5,214 nucleotides of DNA from Flavobacteriales bacterium UBA4422 (GTDB taxonomy: Bacteria; Bacteroidota; Bacteroidia; Flavobacteriales_G; Salibacteraceae), in assembly GCA_002389645.1 (NCBI GenBank), contig DGQE01000016.1, positions 1-5,214 on the forward strand, read 5' to 3'. The translations under genes were made by a program, and so were the position numbers. Every line of letters begins with the position of its first letter. Within the stretch, counting starts at the first letter, position 1. The notes under the pieces are model-generated. The model was not told the DNA's origin, made no database searches, and was given only the letters and a program-made list of their open reading frames with translations. Shown one piece after another: positions 1 to 5,214 of the stretch.

Positions 1-551
1 CTACCAGCCATAAGTCTGCTGAGTACATCTCTGCCAAGAGCATCTGTTCCAAGAATAAAGGATTTAGAAATGAATGCTTCTTTTTCGACCTGACTTTGAA
101 TCTCGTTGTGGGAAACCGAAATTAAGTTATTGTCGATATCAATAAAATTGAGTGCTGAACCTAAATTCTTTGAAATCGATTTTAGCGTAAGTGGATCCAA
201 AGGATAAAGGACATCTGCATAATAAAACTCCTTTTGTCTTCCTTTAAACTCAAGTTTAATATATTTCTTTCCTAGTTCTATGCTTTCATAGGGAAAATAA
301 GCCCAATCACTCTCGACTCCTCCAATCCTAACTCTAGACTTGAAACTTTTATCACTGCTGGGAATATTCTTTCTTACTCTCAGGAATGTAATTGTAGTCA
401 AAGGAGGTAGCTTAGATAATGTTCTGTGCTGAGTACTCGCGTAGCGAGAAGAATCAGGGCGCAAAAAAGAACCAAAAATTGCAACTATAAAAACAAGCCC
501 AATCACAGCAACTCCAAACGCGAAAAAAGGATATTTCTTGATTTGATTCAA
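1..551 (-). CDS. OppC/DppC-like ABC transporter permease, N-terminal part (cut by left window edge)
   Basis: Inner-membrane permease subunit of a peptide/nickel-type (Opp/Dpp) ABC importer; the substrate cannot be told from this fragment. An open frame runs to the left edge and gives about 183 residues. Seen: a short basic start (QIKKYP), one membrane segment at about residues 8-30, then a soluble stretch of about 130 residues, then GTDALGRDVLSRLMAG at 168-183. This is the signature just before the second membrane segment of OppC/DppC proteins. In the E. coli proteins that motif lies, from memory, near residue 75, so the extracytoplasmic region here is roughly 90 residues larger. No in-frame ATG exists near the start. 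I chose TTG at 551-549; TTG at 569-567, overlapping the glycosyltransferase by 11 nt, is the alternative. The gene lies 7 nt after the glycosyltransferase stop and is probably cotranscribed with it. The family call is firm, the start is not. Confidence 0.85.
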   Translation of the reverse strand, partial: MNQIKKYPFFAFGVAVIGLVFIVAIFGSFLRPDSSRYASTQHRTLSKLPPLTTITFLRVRKNIPSSDKSFKSRVRIGGVESDWAYFPYESIELGKKYIKLEFKGRQKEFYYADVLYPLDPLTLKSISKNLGSALNFIDIDNNLISVSHNEIQSQVEKEAFISKSFILGTDALGRDVLSRLMAG

Positions 552-558
552 TTCAGCA

Positions 559-1686
559 TCAATTAACAATTGATTGATTCACGACCGTGCGATCCTTCCA
601 CTTATAGGACAAGTTAACCAATGAAAAGAGGCCAACTAAAGAAATATGGATTGGTTGCAGAAGAGAGAGAAGAATGCTTTGATAAAACCCAGCTTTAAAA
701 TTGTATTTCTTAAGCATGAACGAATGAAAACTCCATTCAATAATCCATTTCAGAATTAACACAATTAATATACCATCAATTCTCAAACCTGAAAAAATCC
801 AAAAAGAGAGAATGATCAAAAAGAGAAAATTCTGCATGAAAATAAACACAGGGAAAAGTCTATAAAACAACTTAGAATATCCTGAATACTTTGACGCCCA
901 GCGTAAGCGCTGATAAAAAAAGGATACGATTGATTCAGGTGCCTTAGTGAAGACTACACTTTCAAAATTATAGCTCACCGCATATTCATTCTTCCTTAGG
1001 GACTGAGAAAAAAAGACATCGTCACCACTGGCATAATCGACTTGCTGAGCCTTTATATAATCCTCAATTATTGACTTTGAGAGTAATGTGTTAGCTCCAT
1101 TCACCATCGCTGGTCTTCCATATTCCAGCAATGCCTCCCCAACCAATTGATTATTGAGATTCTCATAAGCCATTAATGAATTAATGAATGAGCCTTTATA
1201 ATAGTTCACAGGGCCATAAACAACCTCCTTATCTTCACCCTTAGCGGTTTGCATTAGCGACTGAATAGTTATTGGCTGAACAACGCAATCTGCGTCTGTA
1301 AGAAAACACCAAGGCTCAGAAACACGGCCTAAAGCATGAATCAAAGCTTGCTTCTTACCAATACCATTAGAATTCAAAAGCTCTAAATTAAAATGAGAGT
1401 TTTCCTTTATGAAACTCGACACCCGGATCACTGAGGCGTCAGTGCTTTGATCGTCCACTAAATAAACCTTCAGGCCCTGGCTGAGCCCAGAAGACTTATA
1501 TAAACTCTTAAGACAGTCTAAAATTTGATCTTCTTCATTTCGCATTGCAATGACAACCGCCATTGGCTCATCAACTTGAAATTGTTCAACGTAGTTTGTT
1601 TGGCCCGAATTGACATAGTGATATATGAATAAAAAAAGTATGAGATAGGATACGAGCAGAAGCAATAGAATAGCTGTTATGACCAC
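559..1686 (-). CDS. Membrane-anchored family 2 glycosyltransferase
   Basis: Predicted inner-membrane GT-A glycosyltransferase that transfers a sugar from a nucleotide-sugar donor; acceptor and product are unknown. The 375 residues hold an N-terminal membrane segment (about 3-23) and a cytoplasmic GT2 domain. Visible GT2 motifs are AMRNEE at 47-52, VDDQSTD at 77-83, the metal-binding DAD at 131-133, NGANTLL at 196-202, GDD at 221-223 and QRLRW at 259-263. The last corresponds to the QxxRW motif of processive or hyaluronan/cellulose-synthase-like enzymes. About three hydrophobic segments follow (274-299, 303-320, 335-358). The start is GTG at 1686-1684, overlapping the end of the flippase-like gene by 10 nt; the next Met (residue 42) would lose the membrane anchor, so GTG is preferred. 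Tight coupling to the flippase-like gene suggests work on a lipid-linked substrate (inference). The family is certain, the pathway is not. Confidence 0.9.
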   Translation of the reverse strand: MVITAILLLLLVSYLILFLFIYHYVNSGQTNYVEQFQVDEPMAVVIAMRNEEDQILDCLKSLYKSSGLSQGLKVYLVDDQSTDASVIRVSSFIKENSHFNLELLNSNGIGKKQALIHALGRVSEPWCFLTDADCVVQPITIQSLMQTAKGEDKEVVYGPVNYYKGSFINSLMAYENLNNQLVGEALLEYGRPAMVNGANTLLSKSIIEDYIKAQQVDYASGDDVFFSQSLRKNEYAVSYNFESVVFTKAPESIVSFFYQRLRWASKYSGYSKLFYRLFPVFIFMQNFLFLIILSFWIFSGLRIDGILIVLILKWIIEWSFHSFMLKKYNFKAGFYQSILLSLLQPIHISLVGLFSLVNLSYKWKDRTVVNQSIVN

Positions 1687-2729
1687 CTTCTGAAAATCTT
1701 ATACGTAAACAAAACTACTGCCCCAATTAATGCAGGCAATGCAACATTTACAATCCAAACACAAAAAACGGCTATACTAACCAAGTAAAGGTCAAAATTG
1801 AAAAGATCAAAATAGCTCAGGGCAATGGACTCGCGCAATAATAAATCAGGGATAGGCAAGAAAGGAACGAGCGTGGTTGAGAAAAGTGTCAAAACAGATG
1901 AACCAATGATCGCCAACCATTCTGGACTATCCAAAATCAAATAAAACACCAAAACATATTGCAAAATGAACGTAATGAATCTGAGCAAGGATAATTGATA
2001 AATACGATGTAGAATAGAATTTGGTAGCTCAGAAAAAACAATAAAATAACTGTGATATGCTTTGAGAAATCTTATGCGCTGAAATAATGAAGTCAAAAGG
2101 TCAACCTTAAAATAAAGCATTATAGCCAATACTAAACCTAAAGAAATAGTAAGTTGAATAGCCAATGTACCAAACCCACCAAAAACATTGTAACCGAAAT
2201 ACTGAACGAAATAAACTAAACCAAATACGCCAAAAGAAAACGTTGCTAAAGTTTGAGCCAGTCCATTAACAAATGAAAGAAGAGATCCAGAAATCCTTCG
2301 ATCAGGAGCCAAGGCTAAAACACGACCCACAAACTCACCCAAACGATTTGGAGAGAAAACCCCAAAAGTTACACCACTAAGTACTCCTTTTAAAGCTGTT
2401 TTCCATTTGACCTCAAATTGGGTACTAATCAGAATTTTCCATTTGATTACCTCCATAGACCAATTTAAAGTGGTCAAGATGAGTGACGCAAAAAGAACCA
2501 ATGGGAATTGAGGCGCAGCAATAATTTCTACAAAAAATGCTACAAAAGAAAGCTCTGACTCTGCTCTCTGAATCCTAGAGACAATAAAATATATAGCTGT
2601 TATCGAAACAATCAGCTTCAGAGCTAGTCCAATTATTCTATAGAAGAATCGTTGACTAGTCTGTTCAGAACTAAAAGGTCTGAATGAGTCAATTAACTTG
2701 TTAATCCCTAATTTCGAAATATTAAGCAT
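1677..2729 (-). CDS. Flippase-like integral membrane protein (PF03706 / UPF0104, lysylphosphatidylglycerol synthase TM-domain family)
   Basis: A polytopic inner-membrane protein of 350 residues resembling the flippase domain of MprF and related stand-alone proteins, which are usually linked to lipid or glycolipid translocation. There are hydrophobic segments at about 31-51, 61-87, 110-125, 147-176, 187-206, 246-267, 270-292 and 313-343. The family-like motif SGVTFGVFSPNRLGEFVGR lies at 118-136, and a second conserved-looking stretch, PIPDLLLRES, at 292-301. No C-terminal aminoacyl-transferase domain is present, so it cannot be a full MprF. The open frame continues 21 codons upstream to an ATG at 2792, but I chose the ATG at 2729-2727: it has AGAGGA five bases ahead and avoids a 61-bp overlap with ruvC. 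Its neighbours are the glycosyltransferase (10-nt overlap, same strand) and divergent ruvC. Family well supported; the transported lipid is unknown. Confidence 0.82.
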   Translation of the reverse strand: MLNISKLGINKLIDSFRPFSSEQTSQRFFYRIIGLALKLIVSITAIYFIVSRIQRAESELSFVAFFVEIIAAPQFPLVLFASLILTTLNWSMEVIKWKILISTQFEVKWKTALKGVLSGVTFGVFSPNRLGEFVGRVLALAPDRRISGSLLSFVNGLAQTLATFSFGVFGLVYFVQYFGYNVFGGFGTLAIQLTISLGLVLAIMLYFKVDLLTSLFQRIRFLKAYHSYFIVFSELPNSILHRIYQLSLLRFITFILQYVLVFYLILDSPEWLAIIGSSVLTLFSTTLVPFLPIPDLLLRESIALSYFDLFNFDLYLVSIAVFCVWIVNVALPALIGAVVLFTYKIFRRWS

Positions 2730-2731
2730 AG

Positions 2732-3298
2732 ATGTCCTCTCAATCAAAGATCTCCAAAGAAAAGATAATTCTAGGTATTGACCCTGGAACAAATGTGATG
2801 GGGTTTGGTATTATCCAAATCAAAGGAATATCCATTACCATGATTTCAATGGGCTCAATCCAAATGAAAGATGGTGATCATGCGGATAAGTTAAAACGCA
2901 TATTTGAAAAAACACTCGAATTGGTAGATAACTATATGCCGGATGAAGTGGCACTTGAAGCACCTTTTTATGGGAAAAACGTCCAATCTATGCTCAAACT
3001 TGGACGAGCTCAAGGAGTATCAATGGCAGCTGCGCTTTATCGAAATACTCCAATAACAGAATACAGTCCAAGAAAAATAAAGCAATCAATTACTGGAAGT
3101 GGTGCAGCTTCAAAAGAACAAGTAGCTGGTATGTTGCAGAGTATTCTAAAAATAGATCAACTGCCCAAACAACTTGATGCTACTGACGGATTAGCTGTTG
3201 CACTATGCCATCACTATCAGTCAACAAACATTATATCAGGTGGAAGTAAAAAGGGTTGGGCCAGCTTTATATCTCAAAACCCTAATCGAGTGAAGTAA
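2732..3298 (+). CDS. ruvC: Crossover junction endodeoxyribonuclease RuvC
   Basis: Holliday-junction resolvase: a dimeric, Mg2+-dependent nuclease that cuts four-way junctions symmetrically, working with the RuvAB branch-migration motor in recombinational repair. The 188 residues show the RNase H-like fold motifs in order: ILGIDPGT at 13-20 with D17, VALEAPFYGKN at 73-83 with E76, and LDATDGLAVAL at 148-158 with D149 and D152. These four match the catalytic D7, E66, D138 and D141 of E. coli RuvC. The basic stretch PRKIKQSITGSGAASK (113-128) fits the conserved region before the last acidic pair. The extra C-terminal tail (SKKGWASFISQNPNRVK) is of a type I associate with Bacteroidota RuvC. ATG at 2732 is the only sensible start; the next Met (residue 23) would remove D17. 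The gene is divergent from the flippase-like gene with 2 bp between start codons, and its 3' end overlaps the HIT gene by 17 bp. It appears intact. Confidence 0.97.
   Translation: MSSQSKISKEKIILGIDPGTNVMGFGIIQIKGISITMISMGSIQMKDGDHADKLKRIFEKTLELVDNYMPDEVALEAPFYGKNVQSMLKLGRAQGVSMAAALYRNTPITEYSPRKIKQSITGSGAASKEQVAGMLQSILKIDQLPKQLDATDGLAVALCHHYQSTNIISGGSKKGWASFISQNPNRVK
2735..2740 (-). promoter_or_regulatory. Shine-Dalgarno-like AGAGGA deciding the flippase-like gene start
   Basis: On the minus strand AGAGGA ends five bases before the ATG at 2729. This supports the 350-residue form over the 371-residue form starting at 2792. The same bases are codons 2-3 of ruvC (TCC TCT) on the other strand. 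Bacteroidota often initiate without a strong Shine-Dalgarno sequence, so this is support, not proof. Confidence 0.45.
2760..2793 (-). promoter_or_regulatory. Candidate Bacteroidota-type promoter for the flippase/glycosyltransferase/permease unit, inside ruvC
   Basis: On the minus strand TTTG (2793-2790) is followed after 22 bases by TATCTTTT (2767-2760). This resembles the Bacteroidota primary sigma pattern TTTG / TAnnTTTG with one mismatch and a spacer at the long end of the reported range. A start about seven bases further on would give a leader of roughly 25 nt before the ATG at 2729. The site lies wholly within ruvC codons 10-21. Such patterns occur by chance in AT-rich DNA, so confidence is low. 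Confidence 0.3.
3248..3283 (-). terminator. Possible weak intrinsic terminator of the greA-HIT unit, inside the ruvC 3' end
   Basis: On the minus strand AGGGTT (3283-3278, overlapping the HIT stop codon) can pair with AACCCT (3257-3252) around a 20-nt loop. The T run is TTTTT at 3252-3248, its first T being the last base of the stem. Stem position and T tract fit a terminator, but the stem is only 6 bp and the loop is long. It would lie within ruvC coding DNA. Confidence 0.3.
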
Positions 3299-3686
3299 AA
3301 GCCTGAGCGATTAATTCACAGGTGTTTTTCATTTCGTTTTCTCCTGGCGAAAGTTTGGCCTTCTCAAAATTTATATCCCCTACTTGGTTTATTGGAACTA
3401 AATGAATATGTGCATGAGGAACTTCCAATCCAATTACTGCTACTCCGACTCTTTTGCAATCTATTACTGCCTTAATTGCTTTGGCTATCTTTTGAGTAAA
3501 AGCCATATATCTTGCTAAAAATTCAGCATCTAGATCAAATAAATAATCTGCTTCCACAATTGGTATCACCAACACATGACCCATTGTCAAAGGATTAATG
3601 TCGAGGATTGCAAAAAACTCTTCATTCCTAGCTACAAAATAGCCTGGTATTTCACCATTATATATTCTCGAAAATATACTTGCCAT
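3282..3686 (-). CDS. HIT-family (histidine triad) nucleotide-binding protein / hydrolase
   Basis: Small cytoplasmic protein of the histidine-triad superfamily (HINT/Fhit-like), whose members bind nucleotides and hydrolyse phosphoramidate or dinucleotide bonds through a His nucleophile. The exact substrate here is unknown. The 134 residues fit the family size. Seen: IFSRIYNGEIPG at 4-15, DINPLTMGHVLVIP at 29-42 (nucleotide-binding Asn/His region), and the triad HAHIHLVP at 91-98, giving H91, H93 and H95 with H93 the expected nucleophile. The zinc-binding Cys found near the N terminus of many HINT proteins is replaced by Ser6. The ATG at 3686 overlaps the greA stop by one base (TAATG), so translation is probably coupled to greA. 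Its 3' end overlaps ruvC by 17 bp on the opposite strand. Family certain, physiological role open. Confidence 0.94.
   Translation of the reverse strand: MASIFSRIYNGEIPGYFVARNEEFFAILDINPLTMGHVLVIPIVEADYLFDLDAEFLARYMAFTQKIAKAIKAVIDCKRVGVAVIGLEVPHAHIHLVPINQVGDINFEKAKLSPGENEMKNTCELIAQAFTSLD
3301..3329 (+). terminator. Possible weak terminator after ruvC, inside the HIT gene
   Basis: Just after the ruvC stop, GCCTG (3301-3305) can pair with CAGGT (3319-3323, one G-U pair), followed by GTTTTT ending at 3329. The loop is 13 nt and the stem is short, so this is tentative. It is the only terminator-like structure I see for ruvC. Confidence 0.22.
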
Positions 3687-4159
3687 TAAAGAATTATTTC
3701 AAGCACCTCCAATTTCATTAGCCCACTAGGCACTTCAATTTCCGCTATTTCACCCACCTTCTTTCCAAGTAGCCCCTTACCCATAGGTGAATCAACACTT
3801 ATTTTACCTTCTCTCAAGTTAGCTTCAGTTTCAGCAACTAAAGTGTAAATGAATTCTTTGTTCATGGTTAAGTTTTTCAACCTAGCCGTTGTAAGAATCA
3901 ATATTTTTTCTTTGGATAATTGACTCTTGTCAATAATTCGAGCGTTACTTACAAAAGCTTCAAGTTTAGCAATTTTCATTTCAAGTAATCCTTGAGCTTC
4001 CTTTGCAGCATCGTATTCTGCGTTTTCAGAAAGGTCTCCCTTATCCCTAGCCTCTGCGATTTGTTTTGAAATAGATGGACGCTGAACTGTTTTAATTTCA
4101 TGCAATTCATCCTTCAGTTTTTTCAAACCTTCTTCTGTATAGTATCTAATATCTGACAT
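3686..4159 (-). CDS. greA: Transcription elongation factor GreA
   Basis: GreA enters the secondary channel of RNA polymerase and stimulates cleavage of the backtracked transcript, rescuing stalled complexes. The 157 residues are the normal length. An N-terminal antiparallel coiled coil spans about residues 8-75, with the tip motif RDKGDLSENAEYDAAKEAQ at 38-56. D42 and E45 correspond to the acidic pair that coordinates the catalytic Mg2+. The C-terminal FKBP-like domain (about 80-157) carries VDSPMGKGLLGKKVGE (122-137) and ends LEVLEIIL. The ATG is at 4159-4157, with AAGGA three bases upstream, a rather short spacing for a Shine-Dalgarno. It is the first gene of a greA-HIT pair, which I recall as a frequent arrangement in Bacteroidota. 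Only 23 bp separate its start codon from the T tract of the upstream terminator, so its promoter probably overlaps that terminator or the barrel gene end. Confidence 0.97.
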   Translation of the reverse strand: MSDIRYYTEEGLKKLKDELHEIKTVQRPSISKQIAEARDKGDLSENAEYDAAKEAQGLLEMKIAKLEAFVSNARIIDKSQLSKEKILILTTARLKNLTMNKEFIYTLVAETEANLREGKISVDSPMGKGLLGKKVGEIAEIEVPSGLMKLEVLEIIL

Positions 4160-4182
4160 GCGTCCTTAATATTCCATTAAAT

Positions 4183-4219
4183 AAAAAACAGCGAAACCGC
4201 TCAAAGAACGGTTTCGCTG
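4183..4219 (-). terminator. Strong intrinsic terminator of the PorV/PorQ-like gene
   Basis: CAGCGAAACCG (minus strand, 4219-4209) and CGGTTTCGCTG (4199-4189) form a perfect 11-bp stem around a 9-nt loop (4208-4200). Six T residues follow directly at 4188-4183. It begins 22 bp after the barrel gene stop. The plus-strand side has no T tract, so it acts only on minus-strand transcription. It lies in the 82-bp gap (4160-4241), which also must contain or adjoin the greA leader. Confidence 0.9.
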
Positions 4220-4221
4220 CA

Positions 4222-4229
4222 CAAAAATA
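4222..4229 (-). promoter_or_regulatory. Candidate -7 element (TAnnTTTG) upstream of greA
   Basis: TATTTTTG on the minus strand (4229-4222) matches the Bacteroidota -7 consensus TAnnTTTG in every fixed position. No TTTG or TTG is seen at the expected 17-23 bases upstream, so the promoter call is weak. If used, RNA would start near 4216, within the first arm of the terminator hairpin, and the greA leader would be about 57 nt. Confidence 0.22.
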
Positions 4230-4241
4230 TGTAAAATCAAT

Positions 4242-5214
4242 TTAGATTCTTAGACGTAATCCAAAGCTGTGAGTTCCGCCTAATGGGTTAGCAAATCGAT
4301 ATGAGTAATCCATACTTATACCGCTCTCCTTTTTTCCGTTGAAAGGCAAGTTAACAGTCATCCCCATCGTTGGACCTGAATTTGCATTTACTCTTCCCTC
4401 ACCCAATACACCAAAACCATTGGCCTCGTATACAAGGCCAGCTCTTATCGCTACGTAATGCTTGAAACCAAACTCAACACCACCTCTAAACTGATCCTGA
4501 GAGAATGAATTGGATGTGAATGTTCCTGCGATTGTCAATCTATAATCACTTGGAAGCTTTGCGTCATCAGCCGTTTCTCCTTCAGCTGGAACACTTGGCA
4601 ATAAATAAAAATCATAAGAAGCGCCAATATTCAACAAGGCCGGCATTTCAAAACTTTCAGCCCTTTGGTTCAAGGTGAATTCTGCATCCTGAAGAATTAC
4701 AGTTTGAGAAAGACCATCGCCAGAATAGCGCATTTTAGGTCCAACATTTCTCAATGCTATACCGAACTTCATCCGATCATATTCACCTGTCTGATAGCGA
4801 ATTCCTGCATCCAATGCAACTCCTTGAGCATTAACATTATTAATTGACTCACTAACGATTCTAATGGCACCACCAGCATGAATACTTCTAGAAAAACTTC
4901 TAGCATAAGCAACTGCGATATTCAAAAACTGAGGACTAAATGTACCCTGTCCTCCATCAGGATTATCTGTTGTAGTGATTTCTATATCACCAAACGACAT
5001 GGCATTGATGGATATTCCCAAAACACCTGATTCACCCACTCTTTGACCTAAAGCAATAGAATTTATATTAATGTCAGAGCCCGAGAACAACGCTACATTA
5101 CTATAATAAAGCTCTGTTTTATTCACTGTTGTAAGGCCCGAAATATTCAGGTTGAATGCCTCTATACCATCTGCGAATGCAGAGTTGGCGCCACCAAAAC
5201 CACTTGATCTCGCC
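4242..5214 (-). CDS. PorV/PorQ-family outer-membrane beta-barrel protein, C-terminal part (cut by right window edge)
   Basis: The open frame enters from the right edge and encodes the last 323 residues; signal peptide and start are outside. It opens with ARSSGFGGANSAFADGIEAF, matching the turn-rich Gly/Ala motif near the N terminus of FadL-like PorV/PorQ proteins, and continues with NLNISGLT. Alternating polar/hydrophobic strands then run to a C terminus FGLRLRI, as expected of a barrel. PorV and PorQ are outer-membrane parts of the type IX secretion system (PorV shuttles cargo to the PorU sortase), but the family also has many paralogs of unknown role, so I give no symbol. A GTG at 5126-5124 lies inside the conserved region and is not a start. 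No membrane helix or cysteine is seen. A strong terminator follows the stop. Family call fairly firm, exact member uncertain. Confidence 0.78.
   Translation of the reverse strand, partial: ARSSGFGGANSAFADGIEAFNLNISGLTTVNKTELYYSNVALFSGSDININSIALGQRVGESGVLGISINAMSFGDIEITTTDNPDGGQGTFSPQFLNIAVAYARSFSRSIHAGGAIRIVSESINNVNAQGVALDAGIRYQTGEYDRMKFGIALRNVGPKMRYSGDGLSQTVILQDAEFTLNQRAESFEMPALLNIGASYDFYLLPSVPAEGETADDAKLPSDYRLTIAGTFTSNSFSQDQFRGGVEFGFKHYVAIRAGLVYEANGFGVLGEGRVNANSGPTMGMTVNLPFNGKKESGISMDYSYRFANPLGGTHSFGLRLRI

Noticed and set aside
2709..2716. TAATTTCG as the -7 element of a ruvC promoter
   Set aside because: It deviates from TAnnTTTG in the conserved end and no TTTG/TTG lies at the expected upstream distance.
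2730..2792. 21-residue N-terminal extension of the flippase-like protein (ATG at 2792)
   Set aside because: It would overlap ruvC by 61 bp, lies over the conserved RuvC catalytic start region, and a later ATG has a Shine-Dalgarno-like sequence.
4189..4219. Bidirectional terminator
   Set aside because: The stem is symmetric but only the minus-strand side has a T tract; the plus side continues CACAAAAATATG, and no plus-strand gene ends there.
4665..4847. 60-residue open frame on the plus strand
   Set aside because: It lies antisense within the well-supported barrel gene, has no recognisable domain, and its composition looks like a shadow of the opposite frame.
5124..5126. GTG as start of the barrel gene
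   Set aside because: The frame continues upstream to the window edge with a clear PorV/PorQ-like motif, so this is an internal Val codon.
1..5214. Mobile element, CRISPR array, defence system or RNA gene
   Set aside because: No transposase, integrase, tandem or spaced repeats, terminal inverted repeats, tRNA-like or rRNA-like sequence was seen; the genes fit ordinary chromosomal content.

Overview
The window looks like a core chromosomal segment of a free-living member of the Bacteroidota, most likely from the Cytophagales side of the phylum. Three things point there: a PorV/PorQ-type outer-membrane protein, a RuvC with the tail usual in that phylum, and an OppC-like permease with an enlarged loop. 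The DNA is AT-rich, genes are tightly packed, and Shine-Dalgarno sequences are mostly weak. The lineage call is inference from protein style, not from a marker gene.

Left part (1-2729, minus strand): a compact unit read right to left. It holds a polytopic flippase-like membrane protein (PF03706/UPF0104 type), a membrane-bound family 2 glycosyltransferase whose GTG start overlaps the preceding stop region by 10 nt, and the N-terminal part of an OppC/DppC-like ABC transporter permease that runs off the left edge. The first two genes plausibly cooperate on a lipid-linked sugar or glycolipid of the envelope. The permease may only share their transcript. The permease has no in-frame ATG near its beginning.

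Middle (2732-3298, plus strand): ruvC, the Holliday-junction resolvase, with all four catalytic acidic residues. Its ATG lies 2 bp from the divergent flippase ATG, so the promoters of the two genes must lie inside each other's coding DNA. Its 3' end overlaps the convergent HIT gene by 17 bp.

Right part (3282-5214, minus strand): greA and a HIT-family gene, coupled by a 1-nt TAATG overlap. Upstream of them is the 3' part of a PorV/PorQ-like beta-barrel gene that enters from the right edge. An 82-bp intergenic space carries a strong intrinsic terminator (11-bp perfect stem followed by T6) for the barrel gene. That terminator sits only 23 bp before the greA start codon.

No mobile element, CRISPR array, tRNA, rRNA or obvious novel system is visible. 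The points worth a second look are gene-boundary ones: the 2-bp divergent starts, the non-ATG or possibly frameshifted permease start, the overlapping 3' ends with possible terminators inside coding DNA, and the terminator in the possible greA leader.
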